The notes under the pieces: generated by a model | The model's input: the letters and a program-made list of their open reading frames with translations, nothing else | What the model was told of the DNA's origin: nothing | The model's database searches: none | Shown: positions 51,337 through 60,583 of the stretch, piece after piece | Layout: every line of letters starts with the position of its first letter | Position numbering within the stretch: the first letter of the stretch is position 1 | Assembly (NCBI GenBank): GCA_035540675.1 | Contig: DATLGB010000223.1 | Span: forward strand, 1 to 64,000 | Direction of reading: 5' to 3' | Source of the DNA: DATLGB01 sp035540675 | Lineage (GTDB): Bacteria > Actinomycetota > Thermoleophilia > Solirubrobacterales > Solirubrobacteraceae | DNA: 64,000 bases | Position numbers and translations under genes: made by a program

Positions 51337-51714
51337 TCAGCGGGCGAGCACCATCCACAGGCCGGTGGCGGCGACGGGCGGTCCCGCGCTGAGGTGCAGG
51401 AGCCCGGTGAGCGCGGGCGCCGTCCCGTCGAGGATCTCCGGCAGCAGGGGGACGTGCGTCGCGGTGATCCACAGGCCGGCGAGCAGCGCGACGGCGGCAG
51501 CCGCCAGCCACGGAGCGCTGCCCGGGCGCCAGCCCGCTCCGAGGACCGCTCCGGCCGCGGCGAGCAGGATCACGCCGGGCACCACGTGATCGACCACCTC
51601 GACCGTCGGGTCCACGTCGAGCCGGGCGAGGTAGGGGACGGCGATCGCCCACGCCGCCGCGACCACCAGGATCCACGGCTGCGGCCGGCGCGGCGTCTGC
51701 GGGCGTGCGGTCAC
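51337..51714 (-). CDS. Four-helix membrane protein, unknown
   Basis: A 125-residue protein with four hydrophobic segments (about 13-28, 42-60, 66-84, 96-122). It converges on the PadR gene with a 1-base gap between stops. GTG 51714 is the start, 44 bases from the divergent BNR gene's ATG. No family recognised. Confidence 0.62.
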   Translation of the reverse strand: MTARPQTPRRPQPWILVVAAAWAIAVPYLARLDVDPTVEVVDHVVPGVILLAAAGAVLGAGWRPGSAPWLAAAAVALLAGLWITATHVPLLPEILDGTAPALTGLLHLSAGPPVAATGLWMVLAR

Positions 51715-51758
51715 GACCGCGGATCATCGCGCAGCACGGCGGCGGCGGCCGCGGCAGG

Positions 51759-53282
51759 ATGCCGCGGGTGACCGCTGAGCCGGGCAGATCGCGTCCCTGG
51801 GCCGGCGGCGCGCTGCTGGCGGCCACCGGCGCGGCGATGCTGGCGGCGGCTCTGCTCGGCGACCCGGCGCCGGTGGCGGTGCCGGCGCAGGCCGATCGCC
51901 CGGTGAGCGCCCGCGCGGGCGACCGGGGCGACATCCGCGCGCACAACTCGCCGACGCTCGCGCGCAACCCCCGCCGGCCGGCCGAGCTCGCGGTCACGAG
52001 CCGGATCGACACGCCTCGCTTCTCGTGCGCGCTGCGCGTGTCGCCCGACGGCGGCCGCTCCTGGCGCAGCACCCGCGTGCCGATCCCGGCGGGCGAGCAG
52101 CGCAAGTGCTACGCGCCCGACGCCGCCTTCGGGCCGGACGGCACGCTGTACATGAGCTACGTCACCCTGCGCGGGATCGGCAACGTCCCGAACGCCGTGT
52201 GGCTCGCGCGCTCGCGCGACGGCGGCCGCACGCTGGAGCCGCCCCGCCGCGTCGCGGGGCCGCTGGCCTTCCAGGTGCGCCTGGCGGTCGACCCGGCCGC
52301 CCCCGGGACGCTGTACGTGACCTGGCTGCAGGCGCGCGAGGTCGGGCCGCTGCGCTTCACCGCGCCCGGCAACCCGATCGTCGCCAGCTCCTCGACCGAC
52401 GGCGGGCGCACCTGGTCGCGGCCCGCGCGCGTCAGCAGCGCGGCGCGCGGCCGGGTGCTCGCGGGGACGCCGCGAGTCGGGCGCGACGGCGAGCTGTACG
52501 TCGCGTACCTCGACCTCGGCGACGACCGGCTCGACTACGAGGGCGGGCACGACGCGCTCGGCGGACCGCCCCACCCGGGGCCGTTCACGCTGGTGGTCTC
52601 CCGCTCGCGCGACCGCGGTGCGACGTGGGAGGAGTCGGTGGCCGACGACGCCATCCGGCCGACCCGTCGCTTCGTCGCCTTCCTGCCGCCGTTCCCGGCC
52701 CTGGCGATCGATCGTCGCAGCGGCCGGATCCACGTCGCGTTCGAGGATCGCCGCCACGGCAGCGCCGACGTGCACGTGTGGACGCTGGCGCCGGGAGCGA
52801 GCGACTGGAACGGCCCGGTGCGACTGGACGACGCGCCCGCGATCGACCGCTCCGCGCAGTACCTGCCGCAGCTCGATGTCGCGCCGAGTGGGCGCCTCGA
52901 CGTCGCCTACTACGACCGCCGCGGCGATCCGCGCGGCCGCCGGACGGAGGTCTCGCTGCAGTCCTCCCACGACGACGGCGGGTCGTTCGGCGAGCGGGTC
53001 CGGCTGTCGAGCCGGACCTTCGACGGCGGGATCGGGGCAGGCAGCGAGCGCGGCCTGCCCGACCCCGGCAGCCGCATCGGCCTCATCTCCGGCCCCGCCG
53101 ACGCGATGGCCGCGTGGAGCGACACGCGCGCCGGCACGGAGGCATCGAACAAGCAGGAGATCCGCGCCGCGCGCGTCACCTTCCGCGGCGGGACCCGGCC
53201 GGGCAGCGGCTTGTGGCTTGGCGGCGGCGGGCTGCTGCTGATCGCCGCCGGCGCGCTGCTGGCCGCGCGGTCTCGGCGCTGA
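51759..53282 (+). CDS. Secreted membrane-anchored BNR-propeller (sialidase-like) protein, copy A
   Basis: A 507-residue protein. A signal/anchor helix covers residues 12-32. Asp-box repeats (SPDGGRSW, SRDGGRT, STDGGRTWS, SRDRGATW, DDGGSF) indicate a six-bladed BNR propeller. A C-terminal helix (SGLWLGGGGLLLIAAGALLAA) and RSRR anchor it. Catalytic residues of true sialidases are not obvious, so a binding role is possible. The order BNR then Ig-like stalk is repeated in inverted form at 57-60 kb. ATG 51759 or GTG 51768. Confidence 0.78.
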   Translation: MPRVTAEPGRSRPWAGGALLAATGAAMLAAALLGDPAPVAVPAQADRPVSARAGDRGDIRAHNSPTLARNPRRPAELAVTSRIDTPRFSCALRVSPDGGRSWRSTRVPIPAGEQRKCYAPDAAFGPDGTLYMSYVTLRGIGNVPNAVWLARSRDGGRTLEPPRRVAGPLAFQVRLAVDPAAPGTLYVTWLQAREVGPLRFTAPGNPIVASSSTDGGRTWSRPARVSSAARGRVLAGTPRVGRDGELYVAYLDLGDDRLDYEGGHDALGGPPHPGPFTLVVSRSRDRGATWEESVADDAIRPTRRFVAFLPPFPALAIDRRSGRIHVAFEDRRHGSADVHVWTLAPGASDWNGPVRLDDAPAIDRSAQYLPQLDVAPSGRLDVAYYDRRGDPRGRRTEVSLQSSHDDGGSFGERVRLSSRTFDGGIGAGSERGLPDPGSRIGLISGPADAMAAWSDTRAGTEASNKQEIRAARVTFRGGTRPGSGLWLGGGGLLLIAAGALLAARSRR

Positions 53283-53360
53283 CCGTCCAGAGGTTCCGAC
53301 GGCCGCTTTGCGGTGATACGGTGCGTCAGTACAGGGGTCGCACGGGAGGAGAGGACCGGC

Positions 53361-53924
53361 ATGACCGACAGTCGTCGGAGGTTGATCACTCTGGTGGTCG
53401 TCGCAGCGGTGGCCGTGCCGCTCGCCGTCGCCGCGACAGCGTTCGCGTGCGCGCGGCTCGCGACCTTGAAGCTCGACCGCGCGGGCGGCACGCCGGGTGA
53501 CCGCGTCACCGCCGTCGGGCGCAACTTCAACAGCACGGCATCATCGTCGCCGGTCAGCATCCGCTTCAACAGCCGCAATGGCCGCGTGCTCTGGGAGGGC
53601 CGGCCGGACGCGCAGGGCCGCTTCCGCGGGACGTTCGAGATCCCGCGGGGGCGCGCGGGCCACTACGTGATCCTCGCGACGCAGTCGCTCGCCAACGGCT
53701 CGCCGGCCCCGGGCACCCCGGGCCGCGCGCCGCTGCGGATCCGGCGCGCCGACGCATCGCGCTCGGTCGCCGTCGTGCCGCCCGGCACCGGCGCCGGCCC
53801 CTCCGGGCCGCCCGCCGGCGTCGGCCTGGTCGGGGCGCTGGCGCTCCTGGCCCTGGGCGGTGCCGCCGCCGTCGGCCGCGTGCGCTCGCGCAGCAGCCTC
53901 CGCTCCGTCGCCCAGCCGTCGTAG
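53361..53924 (+). CDS. Secreted Ig-like stalk protein, copy A
   Basis: A 187-residue protein. A signal peptide runs to about residue 29 (AATAFACA). A small Ig/TIG-like domain follows: TLKLDRAGGTPGDRVTAVGRNF and FRGTFEIPRGRAGHYVILATQ. Then comes a C-terminal helix (GVGLVGALALLALGGAAAVG) with an RSRS basic tail. GGGAGGAGAGG precedes ATG 53361. It is a paralogue of the 60574 gene: both carry GxGF-type Ig domains, extracytoplasmic linkers and the same tail. Confidence 0.75.
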   Translation: MTDSRRRLITLVVVAAVAVPLAVAATAFACARLATLKLDRAGGTPGDRVTAVGRNFNSTASSSPVSIRFNSRNGRVLWEGRPDAQGRFRGTFEIPRGRAGHYVILATQSLANGSPAPGTPGRAPLRIRRADASRSVAVVPPGTGAGPSGPPAGVGLVGALALLALGGAAAVGRVRSRSSLRSVAQPS

Positions 53925-53928
53925 CCGG

Positions 53929-56421
53929 ATGAAGCCCATCGCATCGCGCCGCGCCCGCTGCACCCGGGCGGTGGTCGCCGCGCTCGCGGTCGCCGCCGCC
54001 GGCACCGCCGTCCCCTCGGCCGACGCCGCCGTGCGCGTCAGCCCGAACATCCTGATGCTGCCCGACCGCAACCCGGTCCACGGGCGCGACGCGCTCGGCC
54101 TCGCGGTCAACCCGCGCAACCCCCGTCACATCGTCGCCGTCTACGCCGACTGGCACAGCCTCTGGTGCGAGGTGGCCATGACGCGCAACGCCGGCCGCAC
54201 CTGGCGCAAGAGCCGCCTGAAGGCGCCCGAGGGATTCGTCTGGCCGCCGTGCACGGTCGGCGGCCACCTCTCCGGACAGCTCGACCAGAGCATCGCCTTC
54301 GGGCGCGGCGGCAACGTTTACACCACCTTCTCGTCTGCCGTCGTGCTGCCGAACGGCGACTTCGCCGGCCAGTCGGCGCTCGTCGCGAAGTCCACGGACG
54401 GCGGACGCAGCTTCGGCACCGGCAGGGTCGTCCTCCGCGGCGGCGAGTCGAGCACCCAGGGGCCGGAGTACATCCTGCCCAAGCTCGCCGTCGACCCCGC
54501 ACGGCGCCGCGGCGGCGAGGACCGCATCTACGTCGTGGCCGGCGAGTCCGAGCAGGACGCGAACCGCGTCGTGCAGGAGCGGACGGTCCTGACCGTCTCG
54601 CGCGACGGCGGCGCGACCTGGTCGCCGCGGCGGGTGGCGAGTCCCGCCGACCAGAACGCGATCGAGCAGTCCCAGCCCGCGATCGGCAAGGGCGGCGTGT
54701 TGCACGTCGCCTGGCGTGAGCGGGGCCGTGGCACGCGCCCGGGCCAGCACCGGCCCGAGGGCGCGGTCGTGGTCGGCACGTCGCGCGACGGCGGCGCGAC
54801 GTGGGAGACGGAGAAGGTCGCCGAGGTCCGCGGCTACGTCTACGAGGGCCCACCGACCCCGCCCTTCGCCGCCGGCGGGTCGTTCACCGCGTCGACGTTC
54901 CCGCGGTTGGTCGCCGACCGGCGCCGCGGGCGCGTCTACCTCGTCTACGGCGATGCCGGCGCCCGCGCTCCGGGCTCGGCGAGCGCCTCCGACCACTTCA
55001 TCCACCCGGACATGGACGTCTACTTCCAGCGTTCGGGCGACGGCGGCGATACGTGGTCGCCGCCCCGGCGCATGAACGGCGAGCCCGAGGTCCAGACCGA
55101 GTCGATCACGCAGACGCGCCATCCGAACCTCGCGGTGGCACGCAACGGCCGCGTCGACCTGGCCTGGCACGACCGCCGCCACTGGTACCGCGGTTGCACG
55201 CACACGCACACGATCTGCGACGAGGCGCGGCTCGGCGACACCTACTACCGCCACTCCGACGACGGCGGGCGCAGCTTCTCGCGGGACCGCCGCGTCACCG
55301 ACCGGTCGATCAACAACGACGTCGGCTTCGACTACCGCTTCGGGACCTACTGGGACTTCGGCCCGTTCGTGGTCCCGCGCGGCCGCGACCGCGCGCTGAT
55401 CGGCTGGATGGACTCCCGCCTCGGCAACCCCGACACGGACACGCAGAGCCTGTTCCTGGCCGAGGTCGATCACGACGCTCCGAAGCGCGTGCCGGTGGAG
55501 CGCCTGCGGGCGCGGTCGGCGGACCGCTTCGCCGTCGGCATGTCGCAGCGCACCTTCCCGGGTGGCGGCGAGTCGGTGCTCGCCGGCACGTTCGCCTCGC
55601 GGCCGTTCACGCGCGTCGTGATCGTCAACCGCCGTGACGCGGCCTCCGCGCTCGCCGGCGGCGTGCTGGCGCGCGCGTTCGTCGGGCCGGTGCTGCTGAC
55701 CGGCCGGGGCGGGATGTCGCCCGCGACGCGCGCCGAGCTGGCGCGGCTCGCGCCGGTGGGCGCCTTCGTCGTCGGCGGCACGAACGCGGTCTCGGACACC
55801 GTCGTCGCGCAGCTCGCCGCGGCGCGAATCCCCCGCGAGGAGATCCGCCGGCTGGCCGGCGCCGATCGGGCGGCGACGGCGCGACTGATCGCCGAGGCGG
55901 CCGACCGCCGCACGGATGCGCAGCGGCGCGAGGGCCGGGCGGCGTTCGACGCCGCGATCCTGGTCAACCCGAACAGCCGCGACGCCTACGCCGCGTCCGT
56001 GCTGGCCGCGAACCGGCGACTGCCGGTCCTCATGACCGGTCGCGACGAGCTGCCGGCGGCGACCGCCGAGGCGCTGCGCTCGCTCGGCATCACGCGCACG
56101 CTGCTCGTCGGGTCGCGGCGCGAGATCTCGTCGCAGGTCGCCGCGCAGGTGCCGCGCCCGCAGCGCCTGGGCGGGAGCAACGCCTACCGCACCTCGCGTG
56201 CCGTGATCGCGGAGTCCCGACGCCGGCCGGTGCCGGACAACATCGTCTACAGCGTCGACAGCCGGCGCAGCACGTGGGCGGCGCTGCTCGGCGCCACGGC
56301 CGGCCGGGCCGGCGGCGTCCTGCTGCTCACGCAGCGCGGCGGCCACGGACCGCGGCGGGCCGTCGCCCGCATGGACATGAACGACCGCGTCGACCGCATC
56401 GTGGTCGCGCGCCGCAGGTGA
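53929..56421 (+). CDS. Secreted BNR-propeller protein with CWB2 cell-wall-binding repeats
   Basis: An 830-residue secreted protein. A signal peptide ends near residue 34. Residues 40-520 have Asp-box repeats (STDGGRSF, SRDGGATWS, SRDGGATWE, RSGDGGDTW, SDDGGRSFS). From about 530 to the end come three CWB2-type repeats with the family pattern VVIVNRRDAASALAGGVLARAF, PVLLTGRGGMSPATRAEL, RTLLVGSRREISSQVAAQ and RIVVARRR. It would be anchored non-covalently to the wall. ATG 53929 is 4 bases after the stalk gene. Confidence 0.82.
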   Translation: MKPIASRRARCTRAVVAALAVAAAGTAVPSADAAVRVSPNILMLPDRNPVHGRDALGLAVNPRNPRHIVAVYADWHSLWCEVAMTRNAGRTWRKSRLKAPEGFVWPPCTVGGHLSGQLDQSIAFGRGGNVYTTFSSAVVLPNGDFAGQSALVAKSTDGGRSFGTGRVVLRGGESSTQGPEYILPKLAVDPARRRGGEDRIYVVAGESEQDANRVVQERTVLTVSRDGGATWSPRRVASPADQNAIEQSQPAIGKGGVLHVAWRERGRGTRPGQHRPEGAVVVGTSRDGGATWETEKVAEVRGYVYEGPPTPPFAAGGSFTASTFPRLVADRRRGRVYLVYGDAGARAPGSASASDHFIHPDMDVYFQRSGDGGDTWSPPRRMNGEPEVQTESITQTRHPNLAVARNGRVDLAWHDRRHWYRGCTHTHTICDEARLGDTYYRHSDDGGRSFSRDRRVTDRSINNDVGFDYRFGTYWDFGPFVVPRGRDRALIGWMDSRLGNPDTDTQSLFLAEVDHDAPKRVPVERLRARSADRFAVGMSQRTFPGGGESVLAGTFASRPFTRVVIVNRRDAASALAGGVLARAFVGPVLLTGRGGMSPATRAELARLAPVGAFVVGGTNAVSDTVVAQLAAARIPREEIRRLAGADRAATARLIAEAADRRTDAQRREGRAAFDAAILVNPNSRDAYAASVLAANRRLPVLMTGRDELPAATAEALRSLGITRTLLVGSRREISSQVAAQVPRPQRLGGSNAYRTSRAVIAESRRRPVPDNIVYSVDSRRSTWAALLGATAGRAGGVLLLTQRGGHGPRRAVARMDMNDRVDRIVVARRR

Positions 56422-56443
56422 ACTGACGACCGGAGGTATGCGC

Positions 56444-57292
56444 ATGGTTCGAACTGACAGCCGTCGCGAGCGCAGGACACGGGTGCTGGCCGCCGGTGTG
56501 CTGGCGTGCGGCGCGCTCGGCCTCGCCGCTCCGGCGTACGCCGATCACCCCGGCAGCGCGAGCGGCATGGGCGCCAACTGCCCGATGGGGTCCGACGGGT
56601 CCGGCTCCGCCGGAGCCGGCCCGTCGCCGATGAACCAGTCGAGCGGGAGCGGGCCGCTGTCGATGGCGGGCCGGTCCTCCGGCCTGTCGACCGGCCGCTC
56701 GGGCGGCGCCACGCGCGCACCCGTCGCGCAGGCCGCGCCGGTCGCGCAGCCGGCCGCCGTTCCGGCCCAGGCGGCGACGGGCGCCGCCGCCCAGCCCGCG
56801 GCGGCGACCCAGGGTGCGGGTGTCCTAGCCGCGGTGCGGCCCGACCCCGCCGCGGTCGAGCGCGCGCGGCAGGCGCGCGTGCGCGCCGAGGCACGGCGCC
56901 GGGAGGCGCGACTCGCCGCCACCATCGCCCGCGCCCGCTCGCAGGCGCTCCGCGCCCGCACCGCGGCCGCCGAGCGCTGGCACGCCCCTGCCGCGGGCAG
57001 CACGCTGCCGGCCGAGCCGGCCGCGGCACCCGCTGCGGCGACGACCGAGGCGCGCGACGTCATGCCGCTCGCCCTGATGGCCCTCGCCCTGCTCGCGCTC
57101 GCCGGCCTCGGCGCCGCCGGGCTGCGCCTGCGCCGGCGCGGCACCGGTGGGGCGCCGGCGATCCGCGTCGAGACGCCGCTCCTCCCGCCGCTGGCGGATC
57201 CGGCGAGCGTCGAGGCGGCGCTGCAGGAGATGCTCGCCGAGGAGCGGGCGGCGCGCCTGCTCGATCGCGGCGAGGTCCTCAGCCGCGACTGA
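56444..57292 (+). CDS. Secreted protein with Gln/Ala-rich middle and membrane anchor
   Basis: A 282-residue protein. A signal peptide ends AYADHP at about residue 35. Residues 40-110 are Gly/Ser/Met-rich, and 110-200 are Ala/Gln/Pro-rich with an Arg-rich helix (ARRREARLAATIARARSQ). A membrane helix at about 208-230 precedes a short acidic cytoplasmic tail. GGAGG (56432-56436) is 7 bases from ATG 56444 but 1 base from ATG 56438, so 56444 is chosen. No family recognised. Confidence 0.65.
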   Translation: MVRTDSRRERRTRVLAAGVLACGALGLAAPAYADHPGSASGMGANCPMGSDGSGSAGAGPSPMNQSSGSGPLSMAGRSSGLSTGRSGGATRAPVAQAAPVAQPAAVPAQAATGAAAQPAAATQGAGVLAAVRPDPAAVERARQARVRAEARRREARLAATIARARSQALRARTAAAERWHAPAAGSTLPAEPAAAPAAATTEARDVMPLALMALALLALAGLGAAGLRLRRRGTGGAPAIRVETPLLPPLADPASVEAALQEMLAEERAARLLDRGEVLSRD

Positions 57293-57301
57293 CCGATCGC
57301 A

Positions 57302-57333
57302 CCGTCCCTGCCCGCCCGTGCGGGCGGGGACGG
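57302..57333. terminator. 14-bp hairpin between convergent genes
   Basis: CCGTCCCTGCCCGC (57302-57315) pairs with GCGGGCGGGGACGG (57320-57333), with one G-T pair, around CCGT. It sits between the stop of the 56444 gene and the end of the convergent ParA-like gene, so it could serve both. There is no T-tract. Confidence 0.65.
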
Positions 57334-57346
57334 CCGCCCGCGGCGC

Positions 57347-58123
57347 TCACGCCCGCCGCCGGGTGCCGTACTGCGCCGTCAGGCGCGTCGCGAGCGCCTC
57401 GATCGCGGCCACGGCGTCCGAGCCCGGCGCATGCTCGATCAGCGGCCGCCCGAGCCGCTCGGCGTCCGCGACCGCCGCGTCCCGCGGCACGACGGCGACC
57501 GCGCGCGTCCCGAGGAAGCGCTCGATCCGCTGCAGGTCCTGCGCGCCTGACACCTTCGAGGCGACCAGGCTCACCGTCGGACCGGGGCGCTGCGACACTA
57601 TCCGTGCCACCCGCCGGGCCGTCAGCAGCGACTGCATGGTCGGCTCGGCCACCAGCAGGAACGTCTTCGCGTACGGCGCCCAGTCGAACGCCACCTGGCG
57701 CGGCCCCGCCGGCAGGTCGCCGACGAACGCCCAGTCGCGCAGGGCGGCTGCGTCGCCGATGCCGTGGACGACGCGCCAGAACGCCTGCACGGCCGGCATG
57801 AACTCGGCCTGACCGCCGGGGCCCGCCTTGCCCAGCTCCAGCAGGCGCACGCCGTCCGGCGCGTCGTAGGCGAACCGCTGGACCGCGCGAACGGGGCCGA
57901 TCCCGCGCGCGAAGCGCCAGCGACCGTTCTCGCCGCGCTCCGCCGCGACCATCAGCGCGGGCTGCGGCGGCGTCCGGGCCCCGAGCACGAACGCCATGCC
58001 CGGCATCACGTCGGAGTCGAGCGCCAGCACGCGCTCGCCGCGCCGCGCCAGCACGCGAGCCAGCGTGCCGGCGACGACGGACTTCCCGGCCCCGCCCTTG
58101 CCGACGACCGCCACTCGCGTCAT
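57347..58123 (-). CDS. ParA/CooC-like P-loop ATPase without CxC
   Basis: A 258-residue SIMIBI NTPase with VVGKGGAGKSVVAGTLARVLARRG (deviant Walker A, residues 7-14) and VLALDSDVMPGMAFV, then LVASKVSGAQDLQRIERFLG. It lacks the CxC motif seen in the 49848 ATPase. Its ATG overlaps the stop of the BNR copy B gene (ATGA), so it may polarise or position the associated envelope system. Function uncertain. Confidence 0.8.
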   Translation of the reverse strand: MTRVAVVGKGGAGKSVVAGTLARVLARRGERVLALDSDVMPGMAFVLGARTPPQPALMVAAERGENGRWRFARGIGPVRAVQRFAYDAPDGVRLLELGKAGPGGQAEFMPAVQAFWRVVHGIGDAAALRDWAFVGDLPAGPRQVAFDWAPYAKTFLLVAEPTMQSLLTARRVARIVSQRPGPTVSLVASKVSGAQDLQRIERFLGTRAVAVVPRDAAVADAERLGRPLIEHAPGSDAVAAIEALATRLTAQYGTRRRA

Positions 58124-59637
58124 CGCGGCGGCGCCACCGTCCGCCGCGGGCGGCGGCGCAGGAGCAGCAGAACGCCGGCGGCGGCCGCCCCGATCCCGCC
58201 GACCCGCAGCGCGTGCTCGGCGGGGCCGCCGAGTCGCGGCGGGACGGAGAACGTCACGAGGCCGCTGGCGATGTCCTGCTTGTGCGAGGCGCGGGTGCCC
58301 GCGCGCGTGTCGGTCCACACCGCCAGCGCCGCGGTGTCCGTCGAGGCCAGCCCGAGGCGGCTGCCGAGCTCGGGCATCCCGCGCTCGGCGCCGAACCCGA
58401 TGCCGGTGTCGAAGGCGCGATCGCTGACCGCGATCCTGTCGCTGAACGTCTGGCCACCGTCGAACGACGACTGCAGCGAGACCTCTGCGCGCGTGCCGGA
58501 CGGGTCGCCCCGGCGGTCGTAGTAGGCGACGTCGATCCGCCCGCCCGGCGCCAGCGCGATCCGCGGAAGCGACTGGTGCGTGCCGTCGCGCCGCGGCGTG
58601 TCGTTCACGCGCGCGGGAGCGGCGAACGTGGCCCCGCGGTCCTCCGATGCCCACAACCACACGTCGGCGTCCCCGAGGCGCCCGTCGTGGAAGCTCGCGT
58701 AGACACGCGCGCCCGCTGCAGCGATCGAGGGGTAGGGCGGCGTGAACACGACGAAGCGCTCCACCGGCACCAGACGCTCGTCGACCACGCGCTCCTGCCA
58801 GCTGTCGCCGCCGTCGCCGGAGCGCGAGAGGACGAGCTGCCACGGCCCGGGATGCGGCGGGCCGCCGCGCCCCTCGTGGCCGCCCTCGTAGTCGAGACGG
58901 TCCTCCCCCAGGTCGAGGTAGAGCACGTACAGCGCGCCGTCGCCGATCGCCGGCGCGCCGGCGACGACGCGCTCGCGCGCGCCGCCGCTGACCCGCGCGG
59001 GCGGGCTCCACCCGATGCCGCCGTCGTCGGAGCGGGCCGACATGATCGGGTTGCCGGTCCGCGCGAAGCGGAAGGGCCCCACCTCCTGCGCCTGAAGCCA
59101 CGTCAGGTGCAGCCGCCGCGCGACCCGCGGGTCCGCGACCAGCCGGACCTGGAAGGCGAGCGGGCCGAGGACGCGCGCGGGCGCCGACAGCGTGTCCCCG
59201 TTGTCGCTCGACTGCACCAGCCACGCCGCGCCCGGCACGTTGCCCTCGCCGCGCAGCGTCACGAACACCAGGTACAGCGTGCCGTCGGCGCCGTAGGCGA
59301 CGTCGGGCGCGTAGCACTTGCGGCCGGCTCCGCTCGGGATCGGGATCGTGACCTGCCGCCAGGACACGCCGCCGTCGGAGGAGACCTGCAGCGCGCACGA
59401 GTAGTCCGGCTCGTCGATCCGGTTGGCGACCGCCAGCTGGTCGCCGTCGCGCGGGTTGCGGACGAGCGCCGGCGAGTTGTGGGCGCTGATGTCGCCCGCC
59501 ACCGTGGCGCTGGCGTTGACCGGCCGGTTGCCGTCGGCCCGGACCGCCGCGCGCTGCGCGCCGAAGGCGCCCGAGAGCACGATTGCCCCGGCGCCGACGA
59601 GGATCAGCGCGACGCCGGTGACGAGCGGGACCTTCAG
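58120..59637 (-). CDS. Membrane-anchored BNR-propeller protein, copy B
   Basis: A 505-residue paralogue of the 51759 protein. N-terminal anchor helix PLVTGVALILVGAGAIVLSGAFG, then shared segments such as AHNSPAL, RKCYAPDVAYGADGTLY, LDLGEDRLDYEGGHEG and AYYDRRGDPSGTRAEVSLQSSFD. It ends RRPRRTVAPPR after a helix. No ATG, GTG or TTG lies near the expected start; the CTG at 59637 gives nearly the same length as copy A (505 versus 507) and is used. Translation may depend on coupling to the stalk gene upstream. Confidence 0.72.
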   Translation of the reverse strand: MKVPLVTGVALILVGAGAIVLSGAFGAQRAAVRADGNRPVNASATVAGDISAHNSPALVRNPRDGDQLAVANRIDEPDYSCALQVSSDGGVSWRQVTIPIPSGAGRKCYAPDVAYGADGTLYLVFVTLRGEGNVPGAAWLVQSSDNGDTLSAPARVLGPLAFQVRLVADPRVARRLHLTWLQAQEVGPFRFARTGNPIMSARSDDGGIGWSPPARVSGGARERVVAGAPAIGDGALYVLYLDLGEDRLDYEGGHEGRGGPPHPGPWQLVLSRSGDGGDSWQERVVDERLVPVERFVVFTPPYPSIAAAGARVYASFHDGRLGDADVWLWASEDRGATFAAPARVNDTPRRDGTHQSLPRIALAPGGRIDVAYYDRRGDPSGTRAEVSLQSSFDGGQTFSDRIAVSDRAFDTGIGFGAERGMPELGSRLGLASTDTAALAVWTDTRAGTRASHKQDIASGLVTFSVPPRLGGPAEHALRVGGIGAAAAGVLLLLRRRPRRTVAPPR

Positions 59638-59656
59638 GGCGCGGCGGGCTTCGGCG

Positions 59657-60574
59657 CTACCGGACGAGCCGGCGGCGACGCACGGCCACGGTGCCGAAGC
59701 CGCCTGCCAGTGCGAGCAGGCCCAGGGCCAGCAGCCCGACGCCGTAGGCGAGGGTCGGGTTCGCGGTGACCGCGGCCGGCGCATCCGACAGCCCGCGCCG
59801 GGCCGAGCCCGGGGCGAAGCCGCTCCAGATGTCCCCGCCGGCGGTGGCCTGGGACGGCTGCACGGCCGCTGCGAGCGGCGTCTGCGGTGCCGGTGCCGCC
59901 GCCGGCGGCGAGGGCGTGGTCGCGGTGGCGCGCGTGGTCGAGGCGGCGGCCGTCCGGTCGCGGATGCGGGCCGGCGCACCGCCGGTCGTGGCGGCATCGC
60001 GCTGGCGCGCGGAGCGGCGGGTGGGTGCCGCGGGCGCCGGGCGCCGCGGCGCGGAACGGGCATCCGGCCGCGCGGTCGCGGGCCGCGACGGCCGGCCGGC
60101 CGCGGGCGGCGCGCTCGACGCCGGCGCGGGCGCCGGGGCCTGCGCCGTCGCCGGATCCGGCGACGCGGGAGCCGTGGTCGGTGGCGCGGCGGGCGCCTGC
60201 TGCTCGGCGGGCGGCCCGACCGTGAAGCTCGCGCGCGAGGTGTAGCGCGGGTCCTGCGGGATCGCGAGGATCACGTGGTTCCCGTCGGGCGCGTCCGCCG
60301 GGATGCGGACCGTCGTCCTGAACGTCTCCTGCGCGGTCGGGCGCACCGTCGCCAGCAGCGGCCCGTTCTCGTCGTTCCAGCGGATCCGCACGGGGTGGTC
60401 CGCCTCGAACCCGCGGCCGCTGATGGAGACGTCGGAACCGGCCTCTCCGGCCGCCGGAGCGGGCGGGTCCAGCGACGCGCGCGGCGAGCAGGCCCATGCG
60501 AGGCCCGCCCATACGACCGCCAGCGACAGGATCGTCAGCAACGCGACCAGCGGGCGACGCGACCGGTTCGTCAT
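59657..60574 (-). CDS. Secreted Ig-like stalk protein, copy B
   Basis: A 305-residue protein. A signal peptide of about 30 residues ends AWACSP. A GxGF Ig-like domain follows (DVSISGRGFEADHPVRI, TTVRIPADAPDGNHVILAI). A long Ala/Pro/Arg-rich spacer covers about residues 120-250. It ends with a membrane helix (LAYGVGLLALGLLALAGGFG) and a basic tail (RRRRLVR). ATG 60574 is preferred over TTG 60583. It is a paralogue of the 53361 protein with a longer linker. Confidence 0.75.
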   Translation of the reverse strand: MTNRSRRPLVALLTILSLAVVWAGLAWACSPRASLDPPAPAAGEAGSDVSISGRGFEADHPVRIRWNDENGPLLATVRPTAQETFRTTVRIPADAPDGNHVILAIPQDPRYTSRASFTVGPPAEQQAPAAPPTTAPASPDPATAQAPAPAPASSAPPAAGRPSRPATARPDARSAPRRPAPAAPTRRSARQRDAATTGGAPARIRDRTAAASTTRATATTPSPPAAAPAPQTPLAAAVQPSQATAGGDIWSGFAPGSARRGLSDAPAAVTANPTLAYGVGLLALGLLALAGGFGTVAVRRRRLVR

Positions 60575-60583
60575 GCCCGGCAA

